Program-made: the position numbers and the translations under genes
Notes under the pieces: generated by a model
The model's database searches: none
What the model saw: only the letters and a program-made list of their open reading frames with translations
What the model was told of the DNA's origin: nothing
NCBI GenBank assembly: GCA_943371025.1
Contig: CALRTC020000026.1
Span: 33,750 to 97,749 of the forward strand
Origin: Niveispirillum sp943371025
GTDB lineage: Bacteria > Pseudomonadota > Alphaproteobacteria > Azospirillales > Azospirillaceae
Direction: 5' to 3'
Length of the DNA: 64,000 bases
In this document: one piece after another, positions 8,325 through 17,460 of the stretch
Layout of the letters: each line of letters opens with the position of its first letter
Position numbering within the stretch: position 1 is the stretch's first letter

Positions 8325-10544
8325 TCAATAGGTTAGATCAAGGCTGAGCCCGATGGTACGCGGTTGCTGCACGGTCCGGTCGATCTGGACCGGGCTGCCC
8401 AGAGCGCTGGTGATCAGGCCGGCGGCCGTCGTCGCGCGCGAGTTGGTGGCATTGCGGATATAAAAACGCAGAGCCACGGTGTCATTGCTGACGCCTGCGT
8501 GCAGATCCAGTACACCATGCGACTTGGTACGCACATAGTCGGACGAATTTTCGGCAGCACTGTTCACCGCCCCCGTCCAGCGATAACCACCCCCGGCATT
8601 GGCGACCCAGCCGGCGACCAGATCCCATTCATGATCGGCGGTCAGGGCGAAGGAATATTTGGGGATCAGCGGCAGCCGGTCCCCATCTTTGGCCCCAACG
8701 CCCGGTACGTCGCCCTTGAAACTGGCATCCGTATAGGCACCATTGGCGCCCAGGCGCCAGCCCTGCACTGGCACAAATACCGTTTCGAATTCCATGCCGG
8801 CGCTTTTGGCCTTGCCGCCATTGCGAAGGAACGAAACGCCGCCATTGGAGTCGGCAATCTGGATGTCCTTCCAATCGATATAGAAGATCGAGGCGTTGGC
8901 CTGTAAACGCCCGTCAAGCAAGGTGGATTTCACGCCGCTTTCATAGCTGACCAGCGTGTCGGCATCGACGCTGGATGGAACGTTGGGCAGGGCGACATTG
9001 GGGCCACCGGGGCGATAGGAACTGGCGACCCGCGCATAAAGCGTCAGGTCCGGGTTCACCTTCAGGCGCGGGCTTGCCATGAAAGTCAGCACGTTTTCGG
9101 AAGAGTCACCCGGCACCCGCTGCTTGCCGCCCAACAGGGCACCGTCGGAGATCTGTTCGAAATCCTGCTTGTTGTGGGCCCAGCGCAGGCCGCCGGTGAT
9201 GTCGAAAATATCGGTCAGGGCAACGGTGGCATTGCCGAAGACGGCCACTTCCCGATAGGTCGTCGGCAGGCTGGCCGTGGCCAGCGGATCCAGGCCGGGA
9301 ATGGGTTTTCCATCCATGAACTGGGCACTTGCGGCCTGCTGGTTGGTGCTGTCCTCCCAGGTATAGAAACCGCCCAGCATCCATTCCAGGCCACCGCCGC
9401 TGGGCGAGGCCAGCCGTACCTCCTGCGTGAATTTCTCATGGTCCAGCAGCAGGTCGAACCGCGACAGACCCGCCGGCAGGGCACCACCCGACAGGGCGGG
9501 GAAAGCCACACCATAGATGGAACTGGCATCCTGCACCGTCTCCACCTTGGCGGTGGAGTAGGAGGAGGCGGAGGTCAGGGACGCGAAATCCAGGTCCCAG
9601 TCGATGGTGGCCGTGTAGAGGTCCAGATCCTTCTTGAAGGGCTGGTCCATGTAATATTGGCTGTCCAGCTTTCCAGCGATGGGCCGGTCGGTCACCACGT
9701 CATAGGCGACAATCGCATTGTTGCGGGAATCCACTTTCTGGAACAGGGCCTGCAAACGCACCGTGACCGGTTCCGCCGGCCGCCACAGCAAGGCGACGCG
9801 GGCGCCCTTCTGGGTGCTGTCGTTGATATCATCCTCGCCGTTGCGGGAATTACCGATATAGCCCTGGTTCTTCTGGCGGTAGAGGCTGGCCTGCACGGCC
9901 AGGCGATCGGCGATCAAGGGCAGGTTGGCCTGTCCGCGCAGGCCCCAGTTGAGGCCGCCAGCGCTGTCGGTGGTTGACAGTTCGGTGCCCAGGCGGACCT
10001 CTGTCTTGTCCAGATCGGGCTTGCGCGTCACATATTTCAGCAAGCCGCCCATGGTGCTGGCCCCATAAAGCGTGCCCTGCGGCCCGCGCAGCACTTCTAC
10101 CTGCTGGATGTCATAGGGGAACAGGTCCAGGGCATAGATGGCGGCCCGGGCATAGTTGGCGCTGGACCCCAGCGGCGTATCGTCGATATAGGTGCCGACC
10201 GTGGCGCCCGGCCCCACGGGCGCCACCCCGCGCAGCGCCAGTGCCACCTGACCCGGCGTGCCAGCGCTGGTAATGGCCAGACCCGGTATATAGGCAGCGT
10301 AATCGGCAACCCCCGTGGGGCTGGATTGGGCGATCCGTTCGCCGCCCAGCACAGACACGGAGGCCGGGACGGTTTGAAGGTTTTCAAGGCGCTTCTGCGC
10401 CGTGACGATGATTTCCTCCAACAGCAGCGGTTCGGTACTGGCCGCCTGTCCCGCTGCGGGCAGAAGCGGAAACGCCGACAGAGCCATGCTGGTCAGAAGT
10501 CCCGCACGCCTGTGCCGACGCCGTGTTTCACAGCTGAAAACCAT
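8325..10544 (-). CDS. TonB-dependent outer-membrane receptor
   Basis: This complete receptor has about 739 residues. ATG at 10544 follows AGGAAAGG, and the product starts with a basic region and a signal peptide ending near GQA-AST. The TonB box LLEEIIVTAQKR, plug motifs ALRGVAPVGPGATVGTYIDD and VEVLRGPQGTLYGASTMGGLLKYVTRKP, and a long beta-barrel ending in LSLDLTY with a C-terminal aromatic residue are all visible. It is divergent from the FAD oxidoreductase and M81 metallopeptidase genes, so it probably brings in a peptide-like or amino compound processed by that set. The substrate is inferred. Confidence 0.94.
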   Translation of the reverse strand: MVFSCETRRRHRRAGLLTSMALSAFPLLPAAGQAASTEPLLLEEIIVTAQKRLENLQTVPASVSVLGGERIAQSSPTGVADYAAYIPGLAITSAGTPGQVALALRGVAPVGPGATVGTYIDDTPLGSSANYARAAIYALDLFPYDIQQVEVLRGPQGTLYGASTMGGLLKYVTRKPDLDKTEVRLGTELSTTDSAGGLNWGLRGQANLPLIADRLAVQASLYRQKNQGYIGNSRNGEDDINDSTQKGARVALLWRPAEPVTVRLQALFQKVDSRNNAIVAYDVVTDRPIAGKLDSQYYMDQPFKKDLDLYTATIDWDLDFASLTSASSYSTAKVETVQDASSIYGVAFPALSGGALPAGLSRFDLLLDHEKFTQEVRLASPSGGGLEWMLGGFYTWEDSTNQQAASAQFMDGKPIPGLDPLATASLPTTYREVAVFGNATVALTDIFDITGGLRWAHNKQDFEQISDGALLGGKQRVPGDSSENVLTFMASPRLKVNPDLTLYARVASSYRPGGPNVALPNVPSSVDADTLVSYESGVKSTLLDGRLQANASIFYIDWKDIQIADSNGGVSFLRNGGKAKSAGMEFETVFVPVQGWRLGANGAYTDASFKGDVPGVGAKDGDRLPLIPKYSFALTADHEWDLVAGWVANAGGGYRWTGAVNSAAENSSDYVRTKSHGVLDLHAGVSNDTVALRFYIRNATNSRATTAAGLITSALGSPVQIDRTVQQPRTIGLSLDLTY

Positions 10545-10681
10545 GTGATCGCCTTTCCTGTCCGGGGCAGGGACCGTTGTCCGGTCCCCTTGCATTGGCG
10601 CGCAGGGTCCGGTTCCGGTACCGCCAGGGGGCGGCCGGTGACGGATGCGCATCTCTTTGATTACCAAGAAAATTAAATCAG

Positions 10682-10696
10682 GCTTCCGCAGGGTGG
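10682..10696 (-). promoter_or_regulatory. Conserved TonB-receptor upstream element (copy 2) and promoter
   Basis: GCTTCCGCAGGGTGG matches the element at 1955-1969 except for one base. On the transcribed strand TTGACC, a 17-base spacer and TTTAAT make a plausible sigma-70 promoter covering about 10672-10700. The remaining part of the 430-bp gap 10545-10974 holds only the operator-like sites listed separately. Confidence 0.4.
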
Positions 10697-10902
10697 TCAA
10701 TAAATAATATTCCTATACGAAAAATTTTGCATCGTTGGTCAAGGCTGGGATGTCCGGCCTGCCACGCTACCCCGGTCTCATAGCCCTGACGGCCCAGAAT
10801 CTGCTTAGATTCCGGCACCTTTGCGCGGTGATCCAATCATCCCTTGCCCCATACGGTCGCTCAGCGGGCCAGTGCCCGTCGATATGAACGGGCGATGCTC
10901 AG

Positions 10903-10923
10903 TAATTTACGATACGAAAATTA
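10903..10923. promoter_or_regulatory. AT-rich operator-like palindrome before the FAD oxidoreductase gene
   Basis: This 21-bp imperfect palindrome, of form TAATTT-N-CG...CG-N-AAATTA with 16 of 21 positions symmetric, lies immediately before TTGACA (10925-10930), a good -35. The core ATACGAAAA recurs at 10715-10723 on the receptor side of the same gap. The XRE-cupin regulator at 7496-8164 is a candidate binder. This is inferred. Confidence 0.35.
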
Positions 10924-10974
10924 TTTGACATATCGGGCAAGAGTGTCAAGCATGGGGGGCAAGGGAGGTTTCAC

Positions 10975-12114
10975 ATGCAGGAATTCGACATCGCGATCAT
11001 CGGCGCCGGCATCGGCGGCGCCTCGCTGGCGGCGATGCTGGCGGATGCGGTACCGGGGCGGCCGGTCCTGTTGGCGGAGCGGGAGAGTTTTCCCGGCTAC
11101 CACACAACGGGCCGGTCGGCGGCGCTTTACAGTGTGCTTTACGGCAACAGCACCGTCTGCGTCCTGACGGCCGCCAGTCGCGCCTTTTTCTTGGAGCCGC
11201 CGCCGGGCTTTGCCGAGCATCCGCTGCTGACGCCGCGTGGGGTGATGTATGTGGCGGAAACGTCCGGTTCCGACGCCGTGCGGGAAATCAAGGAGTCGGC
11301 CGCCCGTACGGGTGCAAGGGCCCTGGACCTGACGCCGCAAGCGGCGCGGGAAATGGTGCCCATTCTGCATCCTGGCCCCTTGCGAGAGGCGCTGTGGGAG
11401 CCGGACGCCATGGACATGGATGTCCATGCCATCCACCAGGGCTTCCTGCGCCGGGCCAAGGCCGGGGGTGTGGAACAGCGCACCGACGCCCCGCTTCTGG
11501 CCGCCACCTGGGATGGTGCCGCCTGGACCCTGACCTTCCCTGACGGGCCTGTCAGAGCGAAAAAGCTGGTCAACGCGGCCGGTGCCTGGGCCGATGAACT
11601 GGCCCGCATGGCCGGCGTGCCCACGGTGGGGCTGATGCCGCTGCGCCGCACGGCCATGATGCTGGATCCCCCGGCGGGTTTCGACATCCACGCCTGGCCG
11701 GCCGTGATCGATGCCGCCGGCAGCTTCTATTTCAAGCCCGATGCGGGCATGATTCTGGCTTCGCCGGCCGATGAGACCCCGTCTGCCCCGTGCGATGCAC
11801 AGGCGGATGAATGGGACATCGCCGTCTGCATCGACCGCGTCCAGAAAGCGGCCGATCTGCCGGTGCGGCGGGTGTCGCGCAGTTGGGCTGGCCTGCGCAG
11901 CTTCGTGGCCGACCGCAGCCCCGTGGTGGGCGCGCCGGCCTGTCATCCCGGCTTCTTCTGGTTTGCCGCGCAGGGTGGATACGGTATCCAGATGGCGCCG
12001 GCACTGGCGCGGGTGGGTGCCAGCCTGCTGGATCATGGCGGGCTGCCAGCCGACATTGCCGCCGCCGGCGTCACCATTGCCGACCTGTCCCCCGACCGCT
12101 GCAACAGGGATTGA
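10975..12114 (+). CDS. FAD-dependent oxidoreductase (D-amino-acid-oxidase/DAO family)
   Basis: This 379-residue flavoprotein starts at an ATG preceded by AGGGAGGT. The dinucleotide-binding motif IAIIGAGIGGASLAAML lies at the extreme N-terminus, and GRSAALYSVLYG, the mid-protein KKLVNAAGAWADELARMAG and the C-terminal RSWAGLRSFVADRSPVVG...GYGIQMAP complete the DAO fold. The family oxidises amines, D- or L-amino acids or similar C-N substrates and is cytoplasmic. It is followed after four bases by the M81 peptidase gene, so the pair is probably translated together. The substrate cannot be named from sequence. Confidence 0.88.
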   Translation: MQEFDIAIIGAGIGGASLAAMLADAVPGRPVLLAERESFPGYHTTGRSAALYSVLYGNSTVCVLTAASRAFFLEPPPGFAEHPLLTPRGVMYVAETSGSDAVREIKESAARTGARALDLTPQAAREMVPILHPGPLREALWEPDAMDMDVHAIHQGFLRRAKAGGVEQRTDAPLLAATWDGAAWTLTFPDGPVRAKKLVNAAGAWADELARMAGVPTVGLMPLRRTAMMLDPPAGFDIHAWPAVIDAAGSFYFKPDAGMILASPADETPSAPCDAQADEWDIAVCIDRVQKAADLPVRRVSRSWAGLRSFVADRSPVVGAPACHPGFFWFAAQGGYGIQMAPALARVGASLLDHGGLPADIAAAGVTIADLSPDRCNRD

Positions 12115-12118
12115 GTCC

Positions 12119-13600
12119 ATGCGCATGTTCATGGCCGTGCTGGCCACAGAGACCAACAGTTTCGCCCCCATGCCAACCGGTCTGGGCAGTTTTGAGGAAT
12201 ATGGCATCTTCCATGGGGATGCCTCCCGCCGACCGCAGATCAGCGAGGGCGGAGCCTTCCTGCGTCATTGGCGCCGGCGGGCAGAGGCAGCCGGGGTGGA
12301 GGTGGTGGAAGGCCTATGTGCCTATGCCCAACCGGCCGGGCGCACGCTGGCCCCCGTCTGGGAGGGGTTCAAGGCCGAGGTGCTGGATGGTATCGCCAAG
12401 GCAGGGCCGGTTGACATGGTCCTGCTGCTGCTGCATGGCGCCATGATGGCCGTGGGTCAGGATGACTGCGAGGGTGACCTGCTGGCGGCCATCCGGGCAC
12501 AGGTCGAGCCGGATGTGGTGATCGGGGCCGAACTGGACCCGCATTGCCACCTGTCACCGCAGATGCTGGACAGCGCCGACATCCTGATCGCCATGAAGGA
12601 ATATCCGCATACCGACGGGATCGAACGGGCGGACGAGCTGTTCGACCTGTGCCTGCGCACGGCCCGGCGGGAGATCCGGCCGGTGATGCGGGATTTCGAT
12701 TGCCGGATGATTACGCTCTATCCCACGACGGTGGAACCGATGCTGTCCTTCGTGGCTGATATGAAGGCGGCGGAGGGTCGGGATGGCATCCTTTCCGTCT
12801 CTCTGGCCCATGGATTTCCCTGGGGCGATACGCCCTGGACCGGCACCCGCGCATGGGTGGTGGCCGACGGCGACGCCGCCAAGGCATCGGTACTGGCCCG
12901 ATCATTCGGGGAACGGCTTTACCGCGTGCGGGACGCGTTGCGCCCCAATGTCACCAGCATCGACGCGGCGCTGGACCGGGTTGTGGCGGCGCCCAAGGTG
13001 GCGGGCCGTCCGGCTGTTCTGGCCGATGTGGCCGACAATCCCGGTGGCGGGGCCCCGGGCGACAGCACCTTCATCCTGCGCCGCCTGCTGGACCGGGGCA
13101 TCGGCAATGCCGCCATCGGCTGCTTCTGGGACCTGGGAGCCATCAATATCTGTGTGAATGCCGGCATCGGATCGCATTTCGACTTGCGGCTGGGCGGCAA
13201 GTGCGGCCCGGCGTCGGGCGATCCTGTGGATCTGCCGGTGACTGTCCGCAATATCGTCACTGCCCATTTCCAGACGGGACTGGACAAGGAGCCGACGGCG
13301 CTTGGCCTGTCGATCTGGCTTGAGGGTCCGGGCGGATTGCAGATCGTTTTGGCCAGCCAGCGCAGCCAGGTCTTCCAGCCGGACGCGTTTACCGGCCTGG
13401 GCATCGATCTGTCGGGCCTGGACCTGATCGTGGTGAAATCGACCCAGCATTTCCACGCAGGGTTCGCGCCGCTGGCGTCGTCCATCCAGTATGTCTCCAC
13501 GCCCGGCGCCATCGCCCCGGAATTCACCAGCATCCCCTATCGCACGCGCAAGCTGGATTTCTGGCCGCGCGTGGCCGATCCGTTGGGCATGGATGCCTGA
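12119..13600 (+). CDS. M81-family metallopeptidase (MlrC-like)
   Basis: This protein of about 493 residues belongs to the DUF1485/M81 family typified by microcystinase C (MlrC), a zinc-dependent hydrolase acting on peptides containing unusual amino acids. Family features are MRMFMAVLATETNSFAPMPTG at the start, LLLLHGAMMAVGQDDCEGDLL, the metal-site region GAELDPHCHLSPQM, KEYPHTDG, and the conserved DVADNPGGGAPGDSTFILRRLLDR. ATG at 12119, four bases after the upstream stop, matches the family N-terminus; the frame extends further 5' but only as overlap with the oxidoreductase. Most M81 proteins do not act on microcystin, so the substrate is open. Confidence 0.9.
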   Translation: MRMFMAVLATETNSFAPMPTGLGSFEEYGIFHGDASRRPQISEGGAFLRHWRRRAEAAGVEVVEGLCAYAQPAGRTLAPVWEGFKAEVLDGIAKAGPVDMVLLLLHGAMMAVGQDDCEGDLLAAIRAQVEPDVVIGAELDPHCHLSPQMLDSADILIAMKEYPHTDGIERADELFDLCLRTARREIRPVMRDFDCRMITLYPTTVEPMLSFVADMKAAEGRDGILSVSLAHGFPWGDTPWTGTRAWVVADGDAAKASVLARSFGERLYRVRDALRPNVTSIDAALDRVVAAPKVAGRPAVLADVADNPGGGAPGDSTFILRRLLDRGIGNAAIGCFWDLGAINICVNAGIGSHFDLRLGGKCGPASGDPVDLPVTVRNIVTAHFQTGLDKEPTALGLSIWLEGPGGLQIVLASQRSQVFQPDAFTGLGIDLSGLDLIVVKSTQHFHAGFAPLASSIQYVSTPGAIAPEFTSIPYRTRKLDFWPRVADPLGMDA

Positions 13601-13628
13601 CGGCAGTTCGCTCCAGAGAGAAACTTGC

Positions 13629-13660
13629 CCCCGGACGGTTCCCCGTCCGGGGTTTTTATT
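13629..13660 (+). terminator. Rho-independent terminator after the M81 gene
   Basis: Ten-base arms CCCCGGACGG (13629-13638) and CCGTCCGGGG (13643-13652) pair around a four-base loop and are followed by TTTTTATT. It ends transcription of the FAD oxidoreductase/M81 operon just before the convergent ridA-like stop codon. Confidence 0.85.
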
Positions 13661-14011
13661 TCAGCGCCGCTTGGCGATGGCCTCGATCTCCACCTTCGCA
13701 CCGGGCAGCATCAGGTCGGACCGGACCGTGGAGCGCGCCGGGCGGTGGGCCCCCAGGGCCTGGGCATAGGCCGTATTGAAGGCAGGAAAGTCCGCGATGT
13801 CGGTCAGCCAGACCGTCGTCTTCACGATGTCGGACAGGTCCAGTCCCTGGCCGACCAGAACACGGGCAAGATTGGCCAGAACCTGCCTTGTCTGTGCGGC
13901 CACATCGTCGGGCGCCACGATGGTGCCATCAGGCCCGAAGGCCAACTGGCCCGACAGGAAAATCAGATCGCCGGCAGCGAGCGCGGGCGACAGGGCGGGG
14001 ATGATGGACAT
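13661..14011 (-). CDS. RidA/YjgF-family protein
   Basis: This small cytoplasmic protein has about 116 residues. RidA proteins deaminate reactive enamine/imine intermediates released by PLP or flavin enzymes. The family pattern is clear: LIFLSGQLAFGPDG near the N-terminus, QTRQVLANLARVLVGQGLDLSDIVKTTVWLTDIADF in the middle, and RPARSTVRSDLMLPGAKVEIEAIA at the end, including the conserved Arg that binds the carboxylate. ATG at 14011 with GGAG ten bases upstream is preferred to a TTG at 14020 that lies too close to it. Its position next to an FAD amine/amino-acid oxidase suggests it clears imines made by that enzyme. Confidence 0.9.
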   Translation of the reverse strand: MSIIPALSPALAAGDLIFLSGQLAFGPDGTIVAPDDVAAQTRQVLANLARVLVGQGLDLSDIVKTTVWLTDIADFPAFNTAYAQALGAHRPARSTVRSDLMLPGAKVEIEAIAKRR

Positions 14012-14037
14012 TGTCTGCAAACTCCGGGGCTGGTGAT

Positions 14038-14071
14038 AAAAAACCCCCGGACGGCAGGCACCGTCCGGGGG
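14038..14071 (-). terminator. Rho-independent terminator after the serine hydrolase gene
   Basis: Eleven-base arms CCCCCGGACGG and CCGTCCGGGGG pair around a six-base loop; on the minus strand they are followed by six T (14043-14038). The stem is almost identical to that of the terminator at 13629-13660, although the two serve opposite strands and flank the ridA-like gene. Confidence 0.85.
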
Positions 14072-14089
14072 TGAAGTGATGGAAAAAGC

Positions 14090-16084
14090 TTAGTAATTCA
14101 GGCTGAATCCGATCAGGTGGAACCGTTCGATCAGATACAGGAAGTAGATGAAGATCAGCACCATCAGGCTGGCCCGGATGCGGGCCCACCAGCCGGCGGC
14201 CGGGTCGGTCCACAGCTTCCAGGCGCGCCAGCCGGCCGGGAACAGACCCAGCAGACCCAACAGGCCGGACAGTTGCAGCAACCGTAGCTGCAGATCCAGT
14301 TCACCGAACATCAGCGGATCGACGGCCAGCGCCATGACCAGACCGAAGCCGGCCAGACAGGTCACCGACAGCAGGCTGGCCACCCGCACCAGCCGGTCGG
14401 CCAGAAGATGCTGACCCGTCAGCGGATGCGCCACGCCATAGCGAAGGCGGACAATGGCGGCCACGGGCCACCAGATGACGGTAAACAGGGCGATGCTGAT
14501 CGACAGGGCGATGGCCGGCAGGTTCCAGCCCTTGTTAATGCTGGCCGGAACGGGCTGGGCTACGAAGATGGCGGGGTAATCGTCGGTGGTGATGGCAGTG
14601 ACGCGGCCGTTCTCGTCCGTCTTCGTGTGCATCAGGCTGTCGCTGCCCGGCTCCTGCCAGCGGTCGGGTGCCACCTCCCGCCAGTGCTTTGGCTGGCCGG
14701 CATAATCACGGAACAGGGTGAAGGTGACGGTACCGTCATCATTGGTCACCAGATCTCCCTGGCCCAACAGGTTGATGACGCTGACCAGGGTGCCTTCCGC
14801 CCGGCGGGACATATAGAAGGTGCCGCCGACCGGTATTTTGCGCTTCACGGGTTCGGCCTTGGGCGCTTCCGCTGCGGCCTTTGCCGGGAAGTAGCGGTCG
14901 GCGAACATGCGGTGCAGTTCGGTGCGGATGGGGCCGCGCGACACCTCATCCCCCGTGCTGTTCATGGAGATGTAGAGGCCGACCCCTTCATCCAGCCACA
15001 TGGCCAGGTCGCTGTGGAACAGGGTCGTGTCGCCACCATGGCCCATGATGCGATAGCCGTTGCGGTTCTGCTCATAGAAGCCAAGACCCATGGCCAGTTC
15101 CTGGCCGGGCAGGGGACGATATTGCGGCTTCCACATCTGGGCCAGGCTTTCCGGCGTCAGGATGCGCCCGTTCGGGCCTCCCCCCCTGTTCATCAGCGCA
15201 ATCATGAACCGGCCCATGTCGGCGCCACTGGCCGACAGCGAACCGGCCGGGGCGTGGTTCACCACCTCGAAATCCTGTGCCGGCGCGCGGGATGACAGAT
15301 AGCCCTTGGACATCAGCGGCGCCAGATTGGTCGGCAGGGGCTGGGCCATGCTGGAATGCTGCATCCCGGCGGGTGCCATGATGTGCTTTGCGACGTAATC
15401 CTCGAACTTTTCCCCGCTGACGCGCTGCACGATCAGGCCGGCAAGTGCCGTGGCATAGTTGGAATAGGCCGGCACCGTGCCCGGCCGGAACGCGCGTTCC
15501 GGAACCCAGCGGGACAGCAGCTTTTCCAGGTCAAGTGGGCTGTTCTGCCCGCGCACGATCAGGTCCTTTACCGTCTCGGAGAAGCCGGCCGTATGCGTCA
15601 TCACATGACGCAGCGTGATCGGTTCCGGCCAGGTGTCCGGGATCTTGAAGCCCAGATATTTGTTGATATCGGTGTCCAGGTCGATGCGCCCGGCTTCAAC
15701 CTGCTGCATCACCGCGACCCAGGTGAACAGCTTGGAAATGGAGCCCGGCCGGAACAGATGCTTCTCGGGGTCCACCGGCTCGTTCGTTTCCCGGTCGGCA
15801 ACGCCATAGCCCTTGGCGAAAAGGATCTGTCCGTCCTTCACTACGGTCACCACTGCCCCCGCAATATCCCCGCGCTTCAGCGCGTAGGGCAGGAAGCCGT
15901 CGACCATTGTCTCCACATCCTCCCGCGTCAGGGGATGAGCGACCGGAGCCGTGGCCTGCACGGCCGATCCGGCCGCAGCCGCCGTGGCCGGAACCGCCGG
16001 GACCGGGTCCTGGGCCAGGGCCGGTGCGGCCGACAGCCAGGTGGCGGCCAATAAAGGAACAAGCAGGCGTTTGCGCAGTGTCAT
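14090..16084 (-). CDS. Serine hydrolase, beta-lactamase/class C fold, with C-terminal membrane segments
   Basis: This 664-residue protein has a signal peptide (MTLRKRLLVPLLAATWLSAAPALA) and a class-C beta-lactamase/D-aminopeptidase-like domain. The catalytic S115-x-x-K118 lies in PGSISKLF, the Tyr207-Ser-Asn209 motif in AYSNYATALAG, and a GHGGDT box replaces KTG. A C-terminal part from about residue 520 has four hydrophobic spans, so the enzyme is probably membrane-anchored with its active site in the periplasm. Family members cleave peptides, D-amino-acid amides or esters. It shares orientation with the MFS gene 35 bases upstream. Together with the M81 peptidase it suggests stepwise breakdown of an atypical peptide. 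Confidence 0.85.
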   Translation of the reverse strand: MTLRKRLLVPLLAATWLSAAPALAQDPVPAVPATAAAAGSAVQATAPVAHPLTREDVETMVDGFLPYALKRGDIAGAVVTVVKDGQILFAKGYGVADRETNEPVDPEKHLFRPGSISKLFTWVAVMQQVEAGRIDLDTDINKYLGFKIPDTWPEPITLRHVMTHTAGFSETVKDLIVRGQNSPLDLEKLLSRWVPERAFRPGTVPAYSNYATALAGLIVQRVSGEKFEDYVAKHIMAPAGMQHSSMAQPLPTNLAPLMSKGYLSSRAPAQDFEVVNHAPAGSLSASGADMGRFMIALMNRGGGPNGRILTPESLAQMWKPQYRPLPGQELAMGLGFYEQNRNGYRIMGHGGDTTLFHSDLAMWLDEGVGLYISMNSTGDEVSRGPIRTELHRMFADRYFPAKAAAEAPKAEPVKRKIPVGGTFYMSRRAEGTLVSVINLLGQGDLVTNDDGTVTFTLFRDYAGQPKHWREVAPDRWQEPGSDSLMHTKTDENGRVTAITTDDYPAIFVAQPVPASINKGWNLPAIALSISIALFTVIWWPVAAIVRLRYGVAHPLTGQHLLADRLVRVASLLSVTCLAGFGLVMALAVDPLMFGELDLQLRLLQLSGLLGLLGLFPAGWRAWKLWTDPAAGWWARIRASLMVLIFIYFLYLIERFHLIGFSLNY

Positions 16085-16119
16085 GGATCTAACCCCTGTT
16101 CGTTGGTTGTGTTTTTAAT

Positions 16120-17460
16120 TCAAGCTGTTGCCGTGGCCGCCAGATTCTGTCGCACGCGGCGGTAATGGGGCAGCGACCGCCACATGGCGGCTGCCGACAG
16201 GGCCAGCAGCGGAATGCCGGTCACACTGATTGATAGGCCAACCGACAGCGGGTCGGCGAACACATGGTCGGTGGTCACGGCCACCAGCGTCGGTCCCAGG
16301 CCGAGGCCGAAGGCCGTGTAGGCAAAGGCCTGTACCGCTGTTGTCATGCCCCGCAGTTCCGACGGGACCAGATCCAGTATGGCCGCAATCCCGACGCCGG
16401 CGCCGATGGCCAGCAGGAAGGCATAGGCCGTGAACAGGCCCAGCGACAGTCCGGCGCCAGGCATGACCGCAAACAGCAGGCAGGGCACGCCGGCGCTGAC
16501 AGCCGATGCGGCCACCACCGGCTTGGCGGTGGAATGGCCGCGTGCTTCCAGCAGGTCGGCCAGCATGCCGCCGGCAATGGTACCCAGCCCGGCCACGCCG
16601 ATCAGGATCGAGCCCAGCGCCGTGCCGGTTTCGGACGGCGTGAAGCCATACACCCGCATCAACAGTGACGGTGTCCAGCTATTGGCCCCATAATCAACGA
16701 TCTGCGTCAGGGTCAACCCGCCCAGCAGCAGACCGAAGGCCCCGCGGTTGTCGACAAGATAGCGGCGCAGCATGACCAAACCGGGCTTTGCCGCACCGCC
16801 CAGGCTGTCCTGGCGTTCCGGTTCCCGGATCGTGGAGACCAGCAGCGCCAGAACGACGCCAGCCAGTCCCAGCGTCAGCAGTACGGCACGCCAGGGTGCG
16901 ACACCCGCTGACTGTGCCAGACCCGACAGCGCCCCCAGGCTGAACACATCGATCAGGATGCCGCCCACCAGCGTGGCCATGCCCGCGCCCATGATCATGC
17001 CGCCGATGAAGATGGCGACTGCGGTGCCGCGCCGGTGCGGGGGAAACAGGTCCGGCACCATGGACAGCACGGCCGGTGCCAGGGCCGCCTCCCCGATGCC
17101 GACCAGGATGCGAGCCCCGAACAATTGGCCATAGGATTGGGCCAGTCCGCACAGTGCCGTCGCAACGCTCCACAGGCCGATGCCGGCCAGGATCAGGTTA
17201 CGGCGGCCATGCCGGTCTGCGTGCCGCCCCATGGGCAGGCCGGCGAAGGCATAGATGATGGCAAAGGCGGCCCCTTGCAGCAAACTGACCTGCGTATCGC
17301 TGATCGACATTTCCGCCCGGATGGGCGCGACCAGCAGGTTCAGGATCAGGCGATCGGTGTAGGAAAGGACGGCGGCCAGCGCGAAAATGACGATGGCGTA
17401 CCAAGCGCGGGCATCGGCTTCCCGCTTGGGGCCCGGATCGGGCGGTGATGAGGTGACCAT
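16120..17460 (-). CDS. MFS transporter
   Basis: This inner-membrane carrier of about 446 residues and twelve hydrophobic spans starts at ATG 17460 behind GGGAGAG. The loop 2-3 motif appears as GLPMGRHADRHGRRNLILAG, and VLSYTDRLILNLLVAPIRAEM is typical of the ACS/anion:cation-symporter-like and glucarate-type MFS branch. The gene precedes the serine hydrolase in the same transcript. By context it moves the hydrolase product or an intact peptide-like substrate; the direction of transport and the substrate are not visible. Confidence 0.88.
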   Translation of the reverse strand: MVTSSPPDPGPKREADARAWYAIVIFALAAVLSYTDRLILNLLVAPIRAEMSISDTQVSLLQGAAFAIIYAFAGLPMGRHADRHGRRNLILAGIGLWSVATALCGLAQSYGQLFGARILVGIGEAALAPAVLSMVPDLFPPHRRGTAVAIFIGGMIMGAGMATLVGGILIDVFSLGALSGLAQSAGVAPWRAVLLTLGLAGVVLALLVSTIREPERQDSLGGAAKPGLVMLRRYLVDNRGAFGLLLGGLTLTQIVDYGANSWTPSLLMRVYGFTPSETGTALGSILIGVAGLGTIAGGMLADLLEARGHSTAKPVVAASAVSAGVPCLLFAVMPGAGLSLGLFTAYAFLLAIGAGVGIAAILDLVPSELRGMTTAVQAFAYTAFGLGLGPTLVAVTTDHVFADPLSVGLSISVTGIPLLALSAAAMWRSLPHYRRVRQNLAATATA

